Notes: generated from the sequence alone by a model not told the origin. Shown: positions 11,291 through 23,068, counted from the stretch's first letter. The stretch is DNA of 60,000 nucleotides from Gnetum montanum (GCA_015680685.1 MNCI01004661.1:1819318-1879317), one strand, 5' to 3'. Numbers and translations are program-made.

Positions 11291-11770
11291 TTTTTTTTTT
11301 ACAACATCGTTATATTTTCCCATTTTTTGTGTGTGTTTATGTGTGTTTTATCCACCATGTAAATTCGTCACCCAATAAGTGTTCTTCACGATGGTATGAA
11401 TTGTTTTCTTATTGATTGCTAATGTTTGGTTTTTACCTTAAAGTTATGATGTTGATACTAAGGTATGTTCTTTTGATATGACAGGAAATGAGTTTACTTC
11501 ATCCTCCCATCCACCAAAGTCTATGGTCTCTCTTGGCTTAGAAATGTACAATCTCCTTTTCAATAAGAACTTTAATGAATCAGTGACTGGGTATTTCTCA
11601 GACAAAGGAAGGACTCAAGGATTGAAAAGGGTGTGACTTCAAGGGAACTTGATGCATTTGTGTTGCCCATTCTCTTAGGTGCTTGGATGTTTTCTTCTTG
11701 AGTTTTCTTACCGTTCCGATGTTACTCAATTATCAAAAGTTGAGTCAATAAAAATAAGAATTCTTTGCAT

Positions 11771-11872
11771 GGTGTGGTTCTCATGCATAAAAACACAAAA
11801 CAAAAAAAAAACAAAACAAAGCAAAAAAGAAAAGAAAAGAAAAGAAAGAAAGTCAGAATTCAAAGAACACCC
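11771..11872 (+). other. Conserved stem with A-rich loop (A)
   Basis: Left arm GGTGTGGTTCTCAT and right arm CAGAATTCAAAGAACACC close a loop made almost only of A with some G and C. The same arrangement occurs in B (twice), C (twice) and D (once). Possible role in RNA stability or export is inference. Confidence 0.45.
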
Positions 11873-13093
11873 CTTAGATGAAATAATCTCTTGGGCTAAA
11901 AGCATTGGATATGGGACTAAAAATGTTCCCTCTAACTAAGGCCCTTATCGCTTCCCATTCTCTCCTTTGTTTCATCGGAATGGTGGTGGCTCTTGGGGGA
12001 ACAATTCTTGTTATTCAAGTGGATGGTTTGGCCAAGTGCGTTGATGTGAAGTCACTGGATGTGGTTGGTTTGAGGCTGAAGTTGGAATGAGATTTGCCAA
12101 GTCATATTAATCATGAAACACACAAGGGGTTGTACACCATCTTGTTCTTGGGATTCCATTCCATTCTCTTCTCTCCACCCTTCTCTCCGTTGTTCACCTC
12201 ATTTCTAGTTGTATCATTAGTGTATATTTTGGTAGATACATTATTTTATTTTTGGTAAATTCTTACGATTAAGACTTTAACTCTTGTTCCAAAGCACATT
12301 CCTAGAGCCTATGGACTCTTTGAATGTGGGTTTGTCAGGGAATCAAGGGCATGAGCCTGCTTTGGGGAGGACCCACTGACATTCCTATTTGGTGCATCTG
12401 TTAAATTATTTTCTTTAACATTTTTGCAATTAATTTTATTTGTTCATTTCCATCATGAAATCTATTTCATTGATGTCCTAGTTATCTCTTTTACCCATCT
12501 TCTTGTTCTTATTCTTTCTCCATTCTCTTGCTACCAAAGGTTTGAGATTAGTCATGGGGGTACGGGGGCCCAATTTTTTTAATTTTCTCCTAACCCCTGC
12601 ACCTTCGGTAGTCATCATTTATATATCCCTAGATCTGTATCATCCATACCACAACCCAGCCAATGGACTTTTCACTGAAGCAAGGTATCAACTACATTGA
12701 CATTCATTTACCCTTGCTAATACAAGACTGTGTTGTGTGTGCAGATGGTGATCATGCAACAACGGACTAGATCTGGAGGGAGCACTTGGAATGGAGTAGT
12801 GCTGGAAGCAGCTATGCAAGGAGCAAGATTGATGATGCACTTATGGATGGACAATGAAAGGCGCAATCTTGGCATTGGCAGTAACAAGACTTCTTCTCTC
12901 TTCTCTTTTCTCTCAGCTACCAAATGAGGCCTGATGTCAATGTAATAAGGTGTTCATCCTTGTTGTCAGGAACACTAATTTTGTTGTGTCTTGTAATGAT
13001 GATTTGTTCACATTTCATCCCATTAGATCCATTTGAGTCAATAATCCCATACCTTCCTGATGTTATTGTAAGGAACTCGAGGACGAGTTTTCA

Positions 13094-13109
13094 TTTAGTC
13101 ATGGGGGTA
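13094..13109 (+). other. Polypurine tract of A
   Basis: TTTAGTCATGGGGGTA directly precedes the 3' LTR. This is where plus-strand DNA synthesis starts in gypsy elements. The same box precedes the 3' LTR of B as its complement, just right of 18104. Confidence 0.6.
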
Positions 13110-13982
13110 TGATGGGACGCGATATCGCATCTTCCCCTATGATATCGCGTACGTGATATTGTGGTGCACCATCATATCTATAAATAAGAGGTTGCTCTCC
13201 CTTGTTTCCTCATCCTAGGCTAGAAGTAGAAAAACTTTGGCAGATTGATCACTCTAGAGATAGAATATTTTTCATGTGCCCACAGTAGGAGTCCCAAAGT
13301 GAACAGATCTTTATTCGAGCAAACATTGTACCTGAACACAAGTTTGTGTATGGCAATAAAAATGAGCTTTCTAGATAAACCTTGTAATGCATGGAATAGG
13401 ATTTTATTACCTGTTATTTATTACATGTTATTTATTACCTGTTATTTACTATTTTGCTAGTAATGCGGAATGAGTACGACTTGATTACGAGCATTTAAGG
13501 ATGTGTATAGATAATCAAGGAACGAATGCTCAACATGCTTAGATTCTCTCAAACCTTTTCTTCTAGTTAAGTGCCTCAGTATGACCACTTCGAGCATGTG
13601 CGTTACGCATGGGATCCTAGCAACGATTAGCATTTGGTAACCACGGTTGCATCGGTTCAGGGTGTGTACGGTAAGTGGGAATGGATGCTAATGCTAGGTA
13701 ATTTAGACTTAGTTCATTAGTTAGAGTTAGTAATTAGTCTTCTAAACCCTTCACCTTGTTAGCATAGGAGAAATAAAACATAAAATACTATAAAAATCAT
13801 ATACCTCATACTTTCTTAACCATACACCATGACAACTACAAGTAAGTTTGGGAAGACAATGAATGATGAACCCTAAGTGTTCCATGGGGAGTGTAGGCAC
13901 TTAGTCTACAGAGTTTGACCAGATCGTGCGTGCTACGCTCGTATTTGTATGGTTGAGTGTAGGGGTATATTTCCACTCATCA
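13110..13982 (+). repeat. 3' LTR of element A
   Basis: TGATGGGACGCGATATCGC to CCACTCATCA. It has fewer GATATCGC units than the 5' LTR, a TATA box at 13179, and a short extra duplication of TTATTACCTGTTATTTA near 13415-13450. GTCTC follows as target duplication. Confidence 0.85.
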
Positions 13983-14885
13983 GTCTCTATCTTGATGCTT
14001 AACTACATTTTTTTTGTCACTCTTATAGTGGTGTCACACTAGGGTAGATTTTTCATCTATTAATGGTGTCAAACTGGGGAAAACTTGAGTCAATTCGGTT
14101 ATTGACTAGAAAATTTTTATTGTGAAATTATGTATGGCATTTGATTTTGAATTTTCTATATGTGACAAAATTAATAAATGTTTTAAAATAGATACATGGA
14201 TTATGGAGTGGTGCCTGGCTTGAAGTTTATAGTATTTTGGATAGTTAGGTGTTTTTATCTTCTCCACTTCTTTTTTTCACTTTGAAAATACTATAAAAAA
14301 AAGTTTATGGGATGGAGAATCTAAATAAGAGGGAATGGGAAATGAGGTGCTTTAGCCTCTATCCTTGGAAGATAAGCTAAGAAAGGTCCCTAGGCCATGT
14401 GGCAAAAAGTTCCACACCTACAAGGTTGGATCCCATGCTTTGGAAGAGTAGTCAATAAGGCTCAGACATGTGTGGAGTAGCCTCTATGTTCCATGTGGGC
14501 TCTCTACAGCCAATACTCCTAGTATAGCTCTTACATTATAATCTGTATTTGATCACATAAGGTAAATAAACATTAATTGTGATTAATTATATGTAATATA
14601 ATATATTTTATCCCATAGGAATTTTTGTTCAATAAGATTAATCAAGATGGTGTATTAAATTATTTTTCTTAATTTTCCCACAAGGATTAAGAAAAGGGAT
14701 ATAATTTAATAGTTTCATCACAAGGATATATGAATCTATTTAAATTAAAATTTAGCCCACAAGAAATTTTATGTCATGTGATTCATATTTTTGCATGATT
14801 TACATTGGTAAACATGTTATATAGTATTTTAACCTCAAATTTAGTGACATAAGTATGTTTTAATTTATGTAGTTATACAACCTGT
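13983..14885 (+). other. Copia leader, continued after element A
   Basis: This resumes the copia 5' untranslated region after the insertion. It holds no open frame of note, and the copia gag start follows at about 14886. Confidence 0.55.
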
Positions 14886-15650
14886 GAACTACTCTAATTT
14901 TAAATGTGACATTCTTGAATTAAATGGTGATAATTATAAGGTGTGGAAGAAGAGGATCTCCTTCATTCAAAATAGATGAATATTGACTATGGTATCTGTA
15001 AAGATGAACCGCCAACCATTACAAAAACCAGCCAATGGGATGATCTTGGCTCTTATGAAAAATGGAAGTGATATAATTACCTCTATGTCATATTCATAAA
15101 GACCAAGATCTCAGCTGATATGCATGGTTCATTGTAATAGTATGACAATGTGCAAGCTTTGATGAAGGAAATTGATGAACAATTTAAGTCATCAAAAAAG
15201 TCTTTGGCTAGCACATTAATAATGAAATTTTCATCCATGAAGCTCACTAGAATCTGTGATGTGTGTGAGCACATCATGAAAATGAGGGATATTAAAACTC
15301 AACTAAAAACACTTAAGGTTGAGATGTTAGAGTCTTTCCTTGTGCACTACATCTTGAACACACTCCTACAGTAGTACAAACCCTTTAAGATTTCTTATAA
15401 CACACATAGAAAGAAATGGTCAATCAATGAACTAATGATCATGTGTGTACAAGAACAGGGTAGACTTGTAATGGAAGTAGAAGAGGGTGTGCATATGGCT
15501 ACACAAGGAAAGAATAAGGGGCAAGTGAAAAATAAGTGGAAGGGCAAACTACCTACACAAGCTTATATTAAGAAGGAATCAAGATGCTTTTTTTTTGTAA
15601 GAAGAAAGAGCATATAAAGAAGGATTGTCCTATATATTAGAAATGGCTTG
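14886..15650 (+). pseudogene. Copia Gag
   Basis: It opens with a LNGDNYKVWKKRI motif (about 14915-14955), the standard N-terminal signature of plant copia Gag. The middle (15150-15374) corresponds to the helical UBN2-type Gag core, with SLASTLIMKFSSMK and an MRDIKTQLKTLKVEM segment. A zinc knuckle at about 15586-15635 would read C-x2-C-x4-H-x4-C, but a run of T shifts the frame inside it. Several stops are present. Gag packages the RNA. Confidence 0.72.
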
Positions 15651-15699
15651 AAAAGAAATGTATTCAATCCTCACTTGTTCTTTTTTTTTTGAATCTAAT

Positions 15700-16060
15700 A
15701 TGGTTGATGTTGGCCATAACACATGGTGGATTGATTCCAATTCCAAAACCCATCTTACTAATTCCTTATAGGGGGTGCAAAACCTAAGGAGGCCAATGGA
15801 AAGTGAGTTGTATGTCTATTCAAGCAAGAAGACACACTCACATGTGGAGGTAGTTAGAACATGCAAATTAGTTTTAAGTAGTGGTTTTATTTTAGAGTTG
15901 GAAAAGACATTTTATATTCCAAGTTTTTCAAGGAATTTAATTTTTATTTCAAGACTTGTATCATTGAGATTTCCTTTAATTTTTCAAGCATTGTATTCAG
16001 TTTATATTATAGATCTCTTAATAGATGGTCTTTTCAAAATTAGTTTACAAAATTAAATTT
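15700..16060 (+). pseudogene. Copia protease region
   Basis: TWWIDSNSKTHLTN (15720-15762) occupies the place of the copia aspartic protease motif WxxDSGA, but the glycine is replaced (DSN). The following open piece 15775-16056 holds LELEKTFYIPSFSRNLIFIS, typical of the region after the protease. A stop lies between the two. The enzyme would be inactive. Confidence 0.65.
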
Positions 16061-17223
16061 ATTATACTTCTATGCATGTTCATGATAAAGCTAATGTTAA
16101 GAGATGTGTTATGAATGAAGAATCCTCTATGTTACGACATCGTAGATTAGGACATATCTCTATTGAGAGAATAAAGAGATTAGTAAATGATAAAGTACTT
16201 ACTTACTATCCTATATTTTACTAACTTTGACACTTATGTGGAATGCATAAAGGGAAGAAAAATAATATGTCAAAGAAAGATGCCAAGAGAAGTTCAAACA
16301 TATTAGAGATCATACATGTAGATATTTGTAGTCTAGAGATGGACGTGTATGGTCAAAGGCACTTCATTACTTTTATCGATGAATACTCATGATATATGTA
16401 TCTCTACCTTCTTTATAAGAAGAATGAAGCTTTAGATGTCTTTAGGATGTTCAAGGCTAAAGTATAGAAACAATGCAGTAAGAAAATAAAGATAGTGAGG
16501 TCTAATAGAGGTGGTAAATACTATGGTAGATATACTGATGATGGATAAGCTCTTGGCCCATTTCCCAGGTTTCTTCAAGAGCATGGGATTGTTGCCTAGT
16601 ACACTATGCCTAGTTCTCCAAACTAAAATTATGTGGTAGAAAGAAAAAACCAAACATTATTGAACATGGTGCAGAGTATGCTTAGTGGCTGCAAGCTTCC
16701 TAAGTCCTTGTGGGCTGAAGCTCTCAAGATGGTTGTGTATATATTAAACCAAGTTCCAACCAAGGTTTTCTCAAAGATACCATTTGAATTATGTAAAGGT
16801 TGAAAACTAATTTTGTGACATATACATGTTTGGGGATGTCCATCTGAAGTAAGAGTCTATAATTCACAAGAAAAGAAGCTAGACCTAAGGACCACAAGTG
16901 GGTATTTTGTTGGATATGTCAAAGGACCTAAGGGATATAGATTTTATTGTCCATCACATATCACTAGGTTTGAGGAATCAACAAATGCTAAATTTCTTGA
17001 GAATGACTTGATTAGTGGGACCAATTAATCCTAGAACACTATTCTAGAGAAATATTATGTAGGTGCCCAAGCCTCTACTTTAAGTGAAAGATTGATTATT
17101 GTACACAACATGCCTAGAGCACAAATGCATGATGAACAATAACCAACCATTGAAGTTCCATAGATTTCTAATCAAGAAGTAGTAGATCCAACTAAAAAAT
17201 AGATACTAGAACTTGTTGAATAG
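16060..17223 (+). pseudogene. Copia integrase
   Basis: The GAG-pre-integrase motif LRHRRLGHISIERIKRL (about 16132-16182) is followed by the rve core: IIHVDICSLEMD (16309-16345), HFITFIDEYS, then a degraded SNRGGKY in place of SDNGGEF, MPSSPN (16606-16623), and [17 protein letters not shown] (16633-16682) with the catalytic Glu position. The C-terminal part runs on to GYFVGYVKGPKGYRFYCP. At least eight stops. The frame is cut at 17223 by element B and resumes at 32201. Confidence 0.8.
17219..17223. repeat. Target duplication of element B, left copy
   Basis: AATAG here and AATAG at 32196-32200 are identical and directly flank the LTR ends of element B. The copia reading resumes across them, which proves the insertion. 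Confidence 0.85.
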
Positions 17224-18104
17224 TGATGAGTAGTGAGGTACCCCTATGCCAAACCATATGAATCATGAGCGTTCATGCCCAACCTAGTCGAATTTCGAAG
17301 ACTGCCAATGCTTACATACATAGAATTCTAGCCAGAAAAATCTCAATTAGAGTAGTCATTGTCTTCACAAACTCACTTATGATAATTTAAAATGATGGTT
17401 GAGTGAGACTAAGGCAAATGATTTTTATAAGCTTTCTTTTTATCTTTAAAGTCTAATTCTTCTAGTGTAGGAAATGAAAGGCTATATAATTTTACAATTT
17501 CTCTACTCTATTTCTTAACTATCCCTAGCATAAACAACTGATCCCATCCTCCATGCACATCCTAAGCATGTTCTAATCACTACTGGGCTACCATATGTTA
17601 GGCATCACTGGGTTGCCAAGTGTCAGATATATGTTCAAGATGGTCATGCTTATGATTCTCATAAACTATAAAAAAGAACTGTAACCATAAAGCGATAATA
17701 ATAAAAGCTTTTAGAATTATTAAAATATTTTAATGCTTAAGTAGTTTAATCCAAATGCTAAAAGGAATGTTCAAAAAGATCATCTTTATTGTTGATCATG
17801 CCAATGGGATTAGGTACATTAGCACTCAAATAAAGAGTTGTACACTCTTCAAAATCTTGCTATGGGCACTTGGGAAATATTCTAACTTTCATGGAGACAA
17901 ACTATAAGAGCTTCGCTACAACTTGAACAAAAGATGACATAAATGTAATGGGTGCATGCATATTTATAGTAGAAAATGGACTCTACATTGATGAGGCCAC
18001 ATCAATGCTTGGAAATATGTGTTGATGGGGTCACATTGACGTGACCGCATTAACAAGGCTTCATTGACATGGCCCAGTTGATGTAGTGACTAGATGCTTC
18101 ATCA
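17224..18104 (-). repeat. 3' LTR of element B (left)
   Basis: It begins TGATGAGTAGTGAGG and ends ATGCTTCATCA on the plus strand; the complement is the natural direction. It aligns throughout with 31317-32195, differing at roughly one base in ten by eye over the first 190 bases. Minus-strand TATA box at 17961-17968. U3 (17985-18104) is related to the D family U3, not to A or C. Confidence 0.85.
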
Positions 18105-18341
18105 TACCCCCACGACTGAGTGAAAACTCATCCTCAAGTTTGTTACAATTTGGAAGGTATGAGGTAACTAGAGACACACATAGAAAAATGTCTCAAGACA
18201 CCTACTAATGCTAACAATACATCAAGTGCCTGAGTGTACAAAAGAAATTGCAAAATTATGGTGTTCATGGACAACAAAACTAAACACCTTGACAACAATG
18301 GATGCACAACCCTGTTGAGATGCTAAAGTTGTTGAAGAAGG
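18105..18341 (-). other. Polypurine tract and 3' untranslated end of B
   Basis: The complement of 18105-18125 reads ACTCAGTCGTGGGGGTA just before the LTR, matching the tract of A. The rest up to the stop of the extra gene shows no gene. Confidence 0.5.
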
Positions 18342-18650
18342 TCATATAGTTCCTAGTGGTAGTGGTTTTGATGGGCCCTCACAAACTTTAGGTGCATGTG
18401 GTGGTTGAAATGGTGGTTGTGATTGTCCTACGGCTATGGCAACTTCTGGAGGCAATTGGAAAGCCTACAACAAAGCCCTCATTTTATCTTCTTTACTTCT
18501 AGGATTGTTCACAGTTTAAGCAGCTTTGCTAATGTGTGCCAAAACAAGAACATCCCAAGGACATGGAAGTGCAGGGAAGAGCTTCTTTAAATTGACAAAC
18601 CAAGCCGTAAACTATTTTTGTTTGATGTCGAACACTCCGATTGATGCTTG
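18342..18650 (-). pseudogene. C-terminal part of the extra gene of B, original orientation
   Basis: Read leftwards, this encodes the same tail as the plus-strand copy at 20837-21103: a LFPALPCPWDV stretch, SKEDKMRALL, a Gln/Pro-rich linker, and a GPSKPLPLGTI end with TGA (complement of 18342-18344). One stop lies inside. It is joined on its right to the inverted block, so its N-terminal half is now at 21104-22874. Confidence 0.5.
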
Positions 18651-18654
18651 TAGC

Positions 18655-20300
18655 CGTTGGTTCATCATTTTTCTAGACTGGGGAATGTGAATCTACATTC
18701 CAAACGCTAAAGAAAAAACTCATAAAGACTCTAATTCTACAAGCCCCCGATTGCTCTAGATGATTTCACATAATGAAAAATGCATCTAATTATGTGTTGG
18801 GATTTGTGCTCACATAGTTGGATGACCAGAAGTATCCATATTACATCCACTATGCAAGCCTCAGTATTGTCAGTGCACAGCTAAATTACACCACCATTGC
18901 AAAGGAGTTAATGATAGTGGTGTTCACCTTGGAAAAGTTCTACCACTATGTGCTCAGATACAAGGTGTTTATGCATACGAACCATAGTGCCATATGATTT
19001 CTTATGAACAAACCAACAATGAGCCCCCGTGTCATACGGTGGCTCATGATTCTTCAAGAATTCGATCTTACTATGGTAGAAAAAAAGGGAACTAATAACA
19101 TGATTTCTAATCACTTGTCTTGGTTACGATGGGACAACATGGAGGAGGAGTGCCCACTCTCTAACTAGTTTCCAGATCAACTTCTCTTTGCTAGCACAAT
19201 TGCAAAGGAGACCCTCACAGAATTGAATTGGTTTGATGACATCCTTACCTATCTTCTTACACAAGAGCTACCAAAGGAGTTGGATCATTGGAAGAAACAA
19301 CAATTTCTTCATAGGCCCAAGCACTTCATGGAAATTAATGGACACCTCTACAAGGTGTGTGTGGATGGTTTGATTCAATGGTGCATCACTGATGTAGATC
19401 AACTGTGCATCCTCCAAGATGCTTATGAGGGCCCTTGTGGGGGCCATTATGTAGGAAGGTGCACGGCCATTAAGATCCTGCTCGCAAGATACTACTAGCC
19501 TACACTCTTCAAAGATGCTCAATGGTTCATCCACTCCTGTGATCGATGTCAAAGAGATGGTGGGATGACGACAAGAATGGAGGGACCTCAATAGTGGATT
19601 TAGCCACTCGAATCCTTTGACATTTGGGGCATCGACTTCATGGACCCCACTGCACCCATGTCAAATGGGAAGGCATACATCATTGTTTTGGTGGACTACT
19701 ATACCAAGTGGGTAGAGGTGGTAGCCATCACCAACTATTCCTCAACCATAGCTGTGCAGTTTGTTCAGCAACAAATCGTGAACAAGCTTGGGGTGCTACG
19801 TGCACTCATTTTAGATAATGGCACTCACTTCATACATGCTACTTTTTGCAAACTCATGCATTTTTTGGGAGTAGAGCATAAATTAACAACACCCTATTAC
19901 CCCTAAGTTAATGAGCAAGCCAAACACAAACTGGGAGATTACAAAAATCCTAACTAGGATGATTAGGAAATATAGGATGGATTGAAGCACAAAACTTAAC
20001 GACATTCTCTGGGCCTACTACTCAACCTAGAAACTTCCTATAGGCTACTCCCCTTACGACTTAGTATATAGAAAACTACCAATGCTTCCAATTTAGGAAA
20101 AAATTCGAACACTATCCATTGCAAGTGACTTAGGTCTTGACTTATCCCAGGTACAATAGGAAAAACTCATCAACTTAAATATGCTAGATGAGAATTGATT
20201 AGTATCACTGTCATCAAATGAGGTGCATAAGGCATATAACAAACAATGTCATGACCTTAGGATTTGGAAGGCAACCTTTCAATGTGGAGATACCCCTATG
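18655..20300 (+). pseudogene. Inverted RNase H-integrase copy inside B
   Basis: This block is on the plus strand, against the direction of B, and is an inverted copy of about 25375-26985. It holds the RNase H region (LNYTTIAKELMIVV; 18886-18930), the integrase zinc-binding domain ending CDRCQRDGG (about 19538-19565), and the core with IDFMDPTAPMSNGKAYIIVL, DNGTHF (19818-19835) and LGVEHKLTTPYYP. The core aspartates are retained here although two are Asn in the minus-strand copy. Several stops. At 20287-20310 it breaks off into a short LTR-like string (TACCCCTATGCCCAA). Confidence 0.75.
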
Positions 20301-20316
20301 CCCAATGATGAGCCCC

Positions 20317-20345
20317 CCAACAGAGCCCTCATTTTGTCTTCTTTA
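20317..20345. repeat. Perfect 29-bp inverted repeat, left arm
   Basis: The complement of this stretch is identical to 20950-20978 over 29 bases. The arms encode the SKEDKMRALL segment of the extra gene. It marks a rearrangement junction. Confidence 0.85.
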
Positions 20346-21103
20346 CAAATTGCTATAGGGACCTAGTGGGGTTGCAAAAAGAAATTAATGAAAAATTAAT
20401 TCAAGTCACAAAGACTAAGATAAATCAAGCCCTCCAATAGCTCAAGGAAGGAGGCAAGGTATGGTAACCCATCTTTGATGGGTTAAATGCGTACAACCAA
20501 GCTGAGATTCATCTCAAGGAGTTGTAGATTGAAGAAATGACAAAATACATGGAACTAGCCAACCTTCGTTATGCAAACCTAGCCATGCTTATAGCTGGGA
20601 GGCCATAGTTAGACCTTGAGAAGAAAGTGGCCACCTTGTATTCATTATATGAGGGCAAGGTCAAGGTGCATAAGGAGACAAAGAAAAACCTGGAAACAAA
20701 AAATGTAGAACTCGAAGTTCTTCACATCCACTTGGAAGGGCAACACTCTATTGTGGAGAACTTGGCCCAATAAATGGATGACTACCAGTGGCTACAAGCA
20801 TCAATCCAAGCATTCAACATCAAACAAAAATAGTTTGTGGCCTGGTTCATCAATTTAAAGGAGCTCTTCCCTATGCTTCCATGTCCTTGGGATGTTCCTA
20901 TTCCAACACACATTGGCAAAGCTATTTGGACTGTGAATAGCCCTATAAGTAAAGAAGACAAAATGAGGGCTCTGTTGGAGGCTTTCCAATTGCTACCAAA
21001 AGTTGCAACAACCGCAAGACAACCACAACCACCACCTCAACCACCACATGCACCTGAAGCTGGTGAGGGCCCATCAAAACTACCATTGCCAGGAACTATA
21101 TAA
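20346..21103 (+). pseudogene. Extra gene of B, coiled-coil and C-terminal part, inverted
   Basis: Read rightwards it encodes a long amphipathic helix rich in Lys, Glu and Leu (about 20370-20820; KKVATLYSLYEGKVKVHKET), then WFINLKELFPMLPCPWDV, SKEDKMRALLEAFQ, a Gln/Pro-rich linker (about 21016-21060) and the end LPLPGTI with TAA near 21102. Five or six stops in the helical part, none in 20837-21103. I do not recognise the protein. Charged-rod composition suggests a structural or self-associating role only. Confidence 0.5.
20950..20978. repeat. Perfect 29-bp inverted repeat, right arm
   Basis: Pairs with 20317-20345; the loop between the arms is about 600 bases. Confidence 0.85.
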
Positions 21104-22874
21104 CCTTTTTGGAGCTTGATTTGAAGTTGTTGAAGAGCTTCATCTATGATGACTTCATGATTATTTATCATTGGATCAAGAAGTTGGGCCCTCCGTTGGG
21201 AAACCTCTGCAACTAAGAATTGATTGTTTGCCTCAGCTACTTCCAGTTGCTCCTCTAGAATGAGGCACCTTTCCTTTGCTAAGAGTAGCTTCGATTGGGT
21301 TGCAATGATGTTATCCTGAAGGTCAAAGACATCCAGAAGTGGTTTCCCAGTTCCCACCAATTAGTCCAATAATTCTTCATGTTGTGCTACATTGAGTCTA
21401 CCACTCTAAGTACCTGAAAACATTTGCACATCTCTAAGCCCATGTACATCTAGTATAGGCACTGCAAGTGCATTAAGAGCCATGGTGATTGTATTGGAAA
21501 CCACGTCTGTTGCAATTTCCTATTCTTTGTGCTAGATTACTAAGACAGTTTCTCCTTCACCCTCCTCCAAGTGCACCAAGAAAGTAGTAGCATTCCCTGA
21601 AATTTCTGGGAATAATTTTTGGGTTAGTAACATCATTACTTCTTAGGTGCTAGGGTTTGTTCTCATGAGAACCTATGTTTACATGGCCGAAAGCATAAGC
21701 CCTGCCATCTCTAGCAAGCTCATAAATTGAGCCACTTACTCTATATGGCTTAAGGCAGGGTGATACACTAAAGGGTCTCCACCACCGCTGGTTCCTACTT
21801 GTTGCTCCTGTAATGTAAGAGCGATTGTTGGATCTCGCGTATGTGCTCTGTGATCATGCCTGAGTCTGACCCTATTGCTTGTGTGAATGGTGGAGGTGGT
21901 GGTTTCTCTTTCTCCATTCTTGATGTGGCTGGTGTTTTATCTTTTATCATCTCATGCCACAAGGAAATTGGGGCATGATTGAGTATGTCATTGGCATATT
22001 GTGTTATCCTTGCTCATTTACACAGTTTTCTAATTAGGTAAGGAAAGAGTAAAGCTCACCTTCCACATTCATTTTCCGTGAATAGCTTCTCAATTTACAA
22101 GAAGAGTAACTGTGGAAGGTTGATAGGGAATTTTTCACTTAAAGTGGAACATGCATGAGTAGATAAGGCAATGACTTTGCTAGGTCTTACTATTTTATTT
22201 AAGTGGTAAGATGTAATTTTAAAGTAAACCCTTTTTGTGGTGGTCAATGTGCTAAAATCCTTATGGTTAACCCCATAACATCACATGGTCCACTCCACTT
22301 TCACCTTAGGGTTTGCTTATTTTGAAATTTCTGCTACATCAGCCTCGATCTCAGGAAACCCAAGGGCTTGCATGATTGCCTCTGCAAAGTAAGACACATG
22401 GATATCTTTGATTCTTACTTGTAACCCTAGCTACTAATTTGTCCAGAAGAGATAGGTTTCCCCTAAGTACCACTCACCACTGGACATGATGATTAGTCAC
22501 ATGGGAGAATTCTGTAGCTAATTTCTAACTTCCTCTAGCACACTTTCTAGGAATGGTCTGAAGTTTAATTCTTGAAGGATCATTCGTTGCAGCTCTTTCA
22601 GCTTGATAGCGTCAAGACAGGCCCTAGTTAAGGTGACCTCAAGCTATGGTACTCTTGCTAGAGCCTCATCCCTGCACAATTGTTCTATGGAGACCTCTTC
22701 TTTAGGAATTTAATGAAAAGATTCCACGTCAGGTTCCTCATGAAGAGGGCTAGTTGTATGCGATTCCTTTGTGTGCTCCTGAGGTCACATGCCTCATTCC
22801 CATCTAGTTCTAGGTTGCTTCTTCCAAGGTTATGATGGTTCTTCCTCCGTTGGATGTCTTGGTTTTGGTGCCAT
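21104..22874 (-). pseudogene. Extra gene of B, N-terminal part (plant transposon-protein-like)
   Basis: It lies downstream of pol in sense with B, starting at ATG on the complement of 22872-22874 (MAPKPRHPTEEEP). Around 22350-22050 it encodes a globular region with ISYHLNKIVRPSKVIALSTH-like and FPINLPQLLFL segments. In pattern this recalls the putative plant transposon protein domain common in plant retroelement ORFs (family from memory, not searched). A Pro-rich stretch (PPPPPF, near 21905-21890) follows, then a coiled coil in the clean segment 21360-21110 (LLLAKERCLILEEQLEVAEA). About fifteen stops and frame changes. A, C and D have nothing like it. Function unknown. Confidence 0.45.
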
Positions 22875-23068
22875 TTGCAATTGCAATGTAACCATGAATT
22901 AAAATGTGTGTGTATTACCCCAAAATGTCAATAAGATACCTTCTCATTATGGCTTGACTATGATAGTGACATGTGTATTCTGTTTGATCTAAGGTGGTGT
23001 ACACAAGTGAATTCTTTGATCAACCCTAGGAGATGTTTTGATTAACCCTAGGTGTTTGGATTACCCTA

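Larger units (their letters stand above)
11025..13093 (+). other. 3' untranslated region of A
   Basis: There is no convincing protein here. It opens with TTTAGTCATGGGGG (11025-11038), goes through T-rich repeats (11088-11290), then a block shared with C and D that includes the hairpin with A-rich loop (11771-11872). Next come a block with GGGGAGGACCCACTG near 12373, a second TTAGTCATGGGGG box (12548-12560), and a 65-codon open stretch at 12730-12927 matched in C at 44911-45108. The module order is the same in A, C and D. Confidence 0.6.
6649..13982 (+). mobile_element. Gypsy element A, pol-deleted, Athila-like
   Basis: LTRs 6649-7586 and 13110-13982 flank a PBS, gag, protease and a 2-kb untranslated 3' region ending in a polypurine tract. 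Reverse transcriptase, RNase H and integrase are absent. Near 10990-11005 the sequence jumps from the post-protease linker (AAATTTAAGCAGG) to the stretch just before the post-pol GGGGGAGATGG box. Compared with element D about 2.9 kb is missing. It is therefore non-autonomous and would have needed proteins from a relative. It inserted into the leader of the copia element. The Athila-like assignment rests on the tRNA-Asp PBS and on the RT of its relatives. Confidence 0.85.

Noticed and set aside
11032-11415. 127-codon frame rich in Phe, Tyr and Cys that looks like a membrane protein
   Set aside because: It is the translation of the T-rich tandem array. Two frames are open at once and the array length differs in C and D.
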